Origin: Anaerolineales bacterium UBA4823 | GTDB lineage: Bacteria; Chloroflexota; Anaerolineae; Anaerolineales; UBA4823 | Length of the DNA: 8,620 bases | Direction of reading: 5' to 3' | Assembly (NCBI GenBank): GCA_002402275.1 | Contig: DHFN01000184.1 | Span: 35,435-44,054 of the forward strand | Notes under the pieces: generated by a model | Seen by the model: the letters and a program-made list of their open reading frames with translations, nothing else | What the model was told of the DNA's origin: nothing | Databases searched by the model: none | Program-made: the position numbers and the translations under genes | Shown: in pieces, positions 6,175-8,620 of the stretch | Position numbering within the stretch: position 1 is the stretch's first letter | How the letters are laid out: each line of letters opens with the position of its first letter

Positions 6175-7089
6175 ATGAGAGCTAAAGTCATCCTTAACCC
6201 TTATGCTAACCGTTGGCGCGCTTTAAAACGCCAACCTGAGATGGAATCGGTGCTTCAAAATGCGAATATTCCCTATGATCTTACCCTCACAACCGCTCCT
6301 GGTGAAGGGGTTAGACTCGCCTATCAAGCTGTCCTCGCTGGATATTCCCCCATTCTTGCCGCAGGTGGTGATGGCAGTATCAGTGACGTTGTCAATGGCA
6401 TCATGCAGGCGGTAAATGAATCCCATCGGAAACCACCCCCTTTGGGAATTATTCCGCTTGGGTCAGCGAACGATTTAGCGGTCAATTTAAAAATCCCAGT
6501 AGATCTTAATCTTGCTGGTGTGGCAATTTCACAAAATCATATCAAGTGGATTGATTTAGGAATTGTCAATAATCGGTTTTTTGATAACAACTCCGCTATG
6601 GGATTAGAACCATCCATAACACTCATTCAACAACAAATCTCCTATCCAAGAGGGGTTCTTCGCTATTTACTAGCCACGTTAATTGGGGTAATGAAAAAAC
6701 CAGCCTGGCAGGTTGATTTGGAATGGGAAAATGGATGTTATCAAGGGCCTGTTTCCCTGGTGACGGTTGGCAATTGTGCAGTCACTGGAGGATTATTTTA
6801 CATGACCCCTCATGCTGATCCTTATGATGGCTTATTGACTTTTGTCTATGGATACCTTCCCACTCGTAGACAAATTTTACAAATATTGCCCCGAACCATG
6901 AAATCAGGTCAAGGGAGTTATGTTGAACATCCTAGCATCCACGAAATTCACAGCCCTTGGTTGAAAATTCATGCCCACCACCCTACCCCTCTTCATGCAG
7001 ATGGTGAAATTCAAAGCACTGCGACAAATCAGATTGATTATCAAATTTCTCCCCATTGTTTACCAGTTTTAATTCCAGATGTTTCTTAA
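6175..7089 (+). CDS. Diacylglycerol/lipid kinase-family protein (YegS/DgkB/LCB5-like)
   Basis: This 304-residue protein has the DAGK catalytic fold that phosphorylates diacylglycerol, sphingosine-like bases or related lipids with ATP at the inner face of the membrane. An N-terminal phosphate-loop start, VILNPYANR, is at 5-13. The nucleotide-binding signature GGDGS is at 64-68, then SDVVNG at 70-75, and PLGSANDLA at 94-102. Family consensus here is GGDGT-xxEVxNG and PxGTxNDxA, so two Thr are replaced by Ser and Glu by Asp, all conservative. The C-terminal beta-sandwich holds TPHADPYDG at 211-219 and the conserved DGE at 276-278, completing the active site. No transmembrane helix is evident. 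The ATG lies one base after the NIL-domain stop, so translation is probably coupled. The exact lipid substrate cannot be told; an alternative is a non-lipid kinase of the same fold such as NAD kinase, but the full DAGK pattern makes that unlikely. Confidence 0.9.
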   Translation: MRAKVILNPYANRWRALKRQPEMESVLQNANIPYDLTLTTAPGEGVRLAYQAVLAGYSPILAAGGDGSISDVVNGIMQAVNESHRKPPPLGIIPLGSANDLAVNLKIPVDLNLAGVAISQNHIKWIDLGIVNNRFFDNNSAMGLEPSITLIQQQISYPRGVLRYLLATLIGVMKKPAWQVDLEWENGCYQGPVSLVTVGNCAVTGGLFYMTPHADPYDGLLTFVYGYLPTRRQILQILPRTMKSGQGSYVEHPSIHEIHSPWLKIHAHHPTPLHADGEIQSTATNQIDYQISPHCLPVLIPDVS

Positions 7090-7102
7090 ATAAATCATAA
7101 AC

Positions 7103-7804
7103 ATGGAAGTACAAATAGCTGTTTCTAAAGTCTCTAAATATGCAATCAACGAAAGTGGTGATACTGTCGAGGTCATTGAGAGACCTCATGGTGGAATTTC
7201 TGTTGTTTTAGCAGATGGTCAAACCTCTGGACGTGGAGCAAAAAATATATCCAATCTTGTCGTAAAAAAAGTCATCTCCCTTTTAGCTGATGGTGTAAGA
7301 GATGGGGCAGCAGCCCGAGCAGCTTCTGATTATCTATATACACTTAGAGGTGGAAAAGTATCTTCTACTCTTAACATCTGCTCAGTGGATTTAGTGACGA
7401 AAACCATTGTATTAGCCAGAAACAACCCAACTCCATTGATCATCGTCCAACATGATGAATTTCAGCAATATGAAGGACCAAGTTCTCCGGTCGGTTTATA
7501 TCGAAACACCCGCCCTAATATGATCGAGATTAAGCTTGAGGTTGGGGTAAGTATTTTCATGTTTTCAGATGGGTTGATCCACGCTGGTTCTCGCACAGGT
7601 GAGCAACTTAATATCCTTCCTACCATCCAGTCGTTTCTCCAACAACAGGACTCTTCCTGTCAAAATATCGCAGATGGTTTACTCAACCGAGCTGTCTTAC
7701 TGGATCAAGGAAGACCGGTTGATGATATCAGTATTGTAGTAGTTCAAGTATTAAATTTGCAGGGTGACTCAACCAGGCGGATGTTGGTTCGGCTACCAAT
7801 CTAA
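7103..7804 (+). CDS. SpoIIE-like PP2C-family serine/threonine phosphatase
   Basis: This 233-residue soluble protein is made almost entirely of a PP2C/SpoIIE catalytic domain. The metal-binding aspartates expected for the family are present: Asp20 in ESGDTVEV, Asp38 in VLADGQTSG, Asp156 in FMFSDGLIHAG, and Asp207-Asp208 in RPVDDIS. The central part contains the family's STLNICSVDL and ARNNPTPLII (about 88-114) and the GPSSPVGLY substrate/loop region (125-133). There is no sensor, HAMP or membrane domain, unlike RsbU or SpoIIE themselves. In overall build it resembles the small phosphatases of partner-switching systems (RsbX type) and those seen next to iron-only hydrogenase genes. It begins 13 bases after the lipid-kinase gene, with no clear ribosome-binding site. 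The P-loop gene starts three bases after it. No RsbW-like kinase or STAS antagonist is in the window, so the substrate is unknown. Confidence 0.87.
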   Translation: MEVQIAVSKVSKYAINESGDTVEVIERPHGGISVVLADGQTSGRGAKNISNLVVKKVISLLADGVRDGAAARAASDYLYTLRGGKVSSTLNICSVDLVTKTIVLARNNPTPLIIVQHDEFQQYEGPSSPVGLYRNTRPNMIEIKLEVGVSIFMFSDGLIHAGSRTGEQLNILPTIQSFLQQQDSSCQNIADGLLNRAVLLDQGRPVDDISIVVVQVLNLQGDSTRRMLVRLPI

Positions 7805-7807
7805 GGT

Positions 7808-8164
7808 ATGTCTTCCGGTAAAATTCTGATCGGTATTGTTGGGGTATGCGCATCTGGTAAGACGTCGCTGATAAGAAACTTGTCTGGTGAATCCTTTGAG
7901 ATTCGTCATATTGCTCAGGAACATTCTTATGTGAAAGATATGTGGAAAAGAATCACAAATCCAGATCTACTAGTCTACCTGGAGGTTTCTTACGAAAACA
8001 CGATTTCCCGTAAACATCTAGGCTGGACTCGATCTGAATATGAAGAAGAACTTAAGCGCTTGCAGCACGCGCGTGAAAACGCCGATTTAATCGTGGATAC
8101 AAATTCACTTACCGAAAGCCAAGTTGCGCAGCAGGTTCTAGATTTTATTAATACTCACATTTAA
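7808..8164 (+). CDS. Short P-loop NTPase, kinase-like, function unknown
   Basis: The 118-residue protein has a clear Walker A motif, GVCASGKT at 12-19, after a hydrophobic first strand. A strand with NPDLLVYLEVSYENTISRK (about 51-69) resembles the region of nucleotide and small-metabolite kinases where PDL-x-x-YL precedes an arginine. The C-terminal ADLIVDTNSLTESQVAQQVLDFI (about 92-114) looks like the final strand and helix of shikimate-, gluconate- or adenylyl-sulfate-kinase-type folds. No Walker B with a paired acidic residue is obvious, and the protein is shorter than the usual 160-220 residues of these kinases, so it may be a minimal or regulatory version. The start ATG follows the phosphatase stop by three bases, with AAGG directly upstream. 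The tight pairing with a phosphatase suggests a shared pathway; the substrate is not known. Confidence 0.8.
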   Translation: MSSGKILIGIVGVCASGKTSLIRNLSGESFEIRHIAQEHSYVKDMWKRITNPDLLVYLEVSYENTISRKHLGWTRSEYEEELKRLQHARENADLIVDTNSLTESQVAQQVLDFINTHI

Positions 8165-8213
8165 GAACTCCGAAGTCAAAGGGATGTTTTTATTCTTTTA
8201 TTTTTTATTCAAT

Positions 8214-8242
8214 TTCTCAGCCGCTAAAAAATGGTGTATAAT
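8214..8242 (+). promoter_or_regulatory. Sigma-70-like promoter for secD
   Basis: TTCTCA (8214-8219, four of six matches to TTGACA) is separated by exactly 17 bases from a perfect TATAAT (8237-8242). Transcription would start near 8249 and give a leader of about 70 bases, longer than at the tig and NIL-gene promoters. Just upstream lies a T-rich stretch (8187-8209). It has no convincing hairpin before it, so a terminator for the previous unit is not clear. Confidence 0.6.
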
Positions 8243-8252
8243 CCGCTTGCTA

Positions 8253-8290
8253 GCCCGCCACTGGTGATAAACCACCGGAATTTGGCAGGC
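8253..8290 (+). other. Two-tier stem-loop in the secD mRNA leader
   Basis: GCCCGCCA (8253-8260) can pair with TGGCAGGC (8283-8290) in seven of eight positions. Directly inside it CTGGTG (8261-8266) pairs with CACCGG (8273-8278), including one U-G wobble, around the six-base loop ATAAAC. Four bases (AATT) bulge on the 3' side between the two stems. The structure begins a few bases after the predicted transcription start and ends 13 bases before the GGGAGG ribosome-binding site. It could stabilise the message or regulate secD translation; no known RNA family was recognised. Confidence 0.45.
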
Positions 8291-8303
8291 ATTTGTTTGA
8301 ATC

Positions 8304-8309
8304 GGGAGG
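8304..8309 (+). promoter_or_regulatory. Ribosome-binding site fixing the secD start
   Basis: GGGAGG lies nine bases before the ATG at 8319 and is the strongest Shine-Dalgarno sequence in the last part of the window. It supports this start for secD over any upstream frame. Confidence 0.75.
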
Positions 8310-8318
8310 CTTATTTAT

Positions 8319-8620
8319 ATGACCAAAAATACGACTTATTTTCTTGTCGCAATTTTAGCCATCCTCATTTTTGCCATTTATCTGGTGTTACCCAACACCA
8401 CATCTATCTTCGGTCATGCCATTATGACCAAATTAGGATTAGATCTGGTCGGCGGACAACAAATTCTCTTAGAAGTTGATTTACCAGAGGGTGCTGCTAT
8501 TGATAGTGCGCAGTTGGAGAAAGCCCGGCAAATTGTGGAAAGTCGTGTGAATGGTTTAGGAGTTGCCGAGGCAACAGTTCAAATAGCTGGAAGTAAATAT
8601 ATCAATGTTGAACTTCCCGG
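8319..8620 (+). CDS. secD: Protein translocase subunit SecD, N-terminal part (3' end outside window)
   Basis: SecD works with SecF in the inner membrane to pull exported proteins through SecYEG, using the proton gradient. The first 100 codons are present. One N-terminal transmembrane helix spans about residues 7-24 (FLVAILAILIFAIYLVL region). The SecD hallmark LGLDLVGGQQILLEV is at 39-53; the family usually has LGLDLRGG, so Val44 stands where Arg is common. The following helix and P1-domain stretch, ARQIVESRVNGLGVAEATVQ (69-88) and then VELPG, are typical of SecD. It begins 154 bases after the P-loop gene behind its own promoter and a structured leader. The frame is open to the window edge; secF or the rest of secD should follow. 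Confidence 0.94.
   Translation, partial: MTKNTTYFLVAILAILIFAIYLVLPNTTSIFGHAIMTKLGLDLVGGQQILLEVDLPEGAAIDSAQLEKARQIVESRVNGLGVAEATVQIAGSKYINVELP

Noticed and set aside
8231..8479. Open frame of 82 codons overlapping the start of secD
   Set aside because: Its ATG lies inside the predicted secD promoter, it has no ribosome-binding site, and the overlapping frame from 8319 encodes a clear SecD N-terminus.

Overview
The window is 8.6 kb of AT-rich (about 40% GC by eye), densely packed bacterial chromosome with every gene on the + strand. It looks like an ordinary chromosomal region, with no mobile element, CRISPR array or phage gene. Gene content and protein style fit a lower-GC member of the Chloroflexota (Anaerolineae-like): trigger factor with ClpP, a stand-alone NIL-domain protein, a YegS/DgkB-type lipid kinase, a small SpoIIE/PP2C phosphatase, a short P-loop protein, and secD. 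That taxonomic placement is an impression from protein style, not a demonstrated result.

Layout. Bases 1-31 are the 3' end of a class II-type tRNA, probably tRNA-Leu, without an encoded CCA. Next is a 14-helix DHA2-family drug/solute exporter (146-1582). A clear extended -10 promoter (1667-1675) then leads a tig-clpP unit: trigger factor from a TTG start (1716-3158) and ClpP with an intact Ser-His-Asp triad (3181-3840). No clpX follows. The 191-base gap after clpP (3841-4031) holds a terminator-like hairpin and a set of nested or competing inverted repeats. A NagD-type HAD phosphatase (4032-4826) and the radical-SAM methyltransferase RlmN (4841-5902) follow, 14 bases apart.

An extended -10 box overlapping the rlmN stop codon appears to start a compact four-gene unit (5946-8164) with gaps of 1, 13 and 3 bases. 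It encodes a stand-alone NIL ligand-binding-like domain, a diacylglycerol/sphingosine-kinase-fold enzyme, a SpoIIE-like PP2C phosphatase and a 118-residue P-loop kinase-like protein. After a 154-base gap with a sigma-70-like promoter and a structured leader, secD begins at 8319 and runs off the window.

How the genes work together. Trigger factor, ClpP and SecD belong to protein folding, turnover and export. RlmN acts in ribosome and tRNA methylation. The most open question is the four-gene NIL / lipid kinase / phosphatase / P-loop unit: its tight packing suggests a shared role that the sequence alone does not reveal. The rest is well-known housekeeping.
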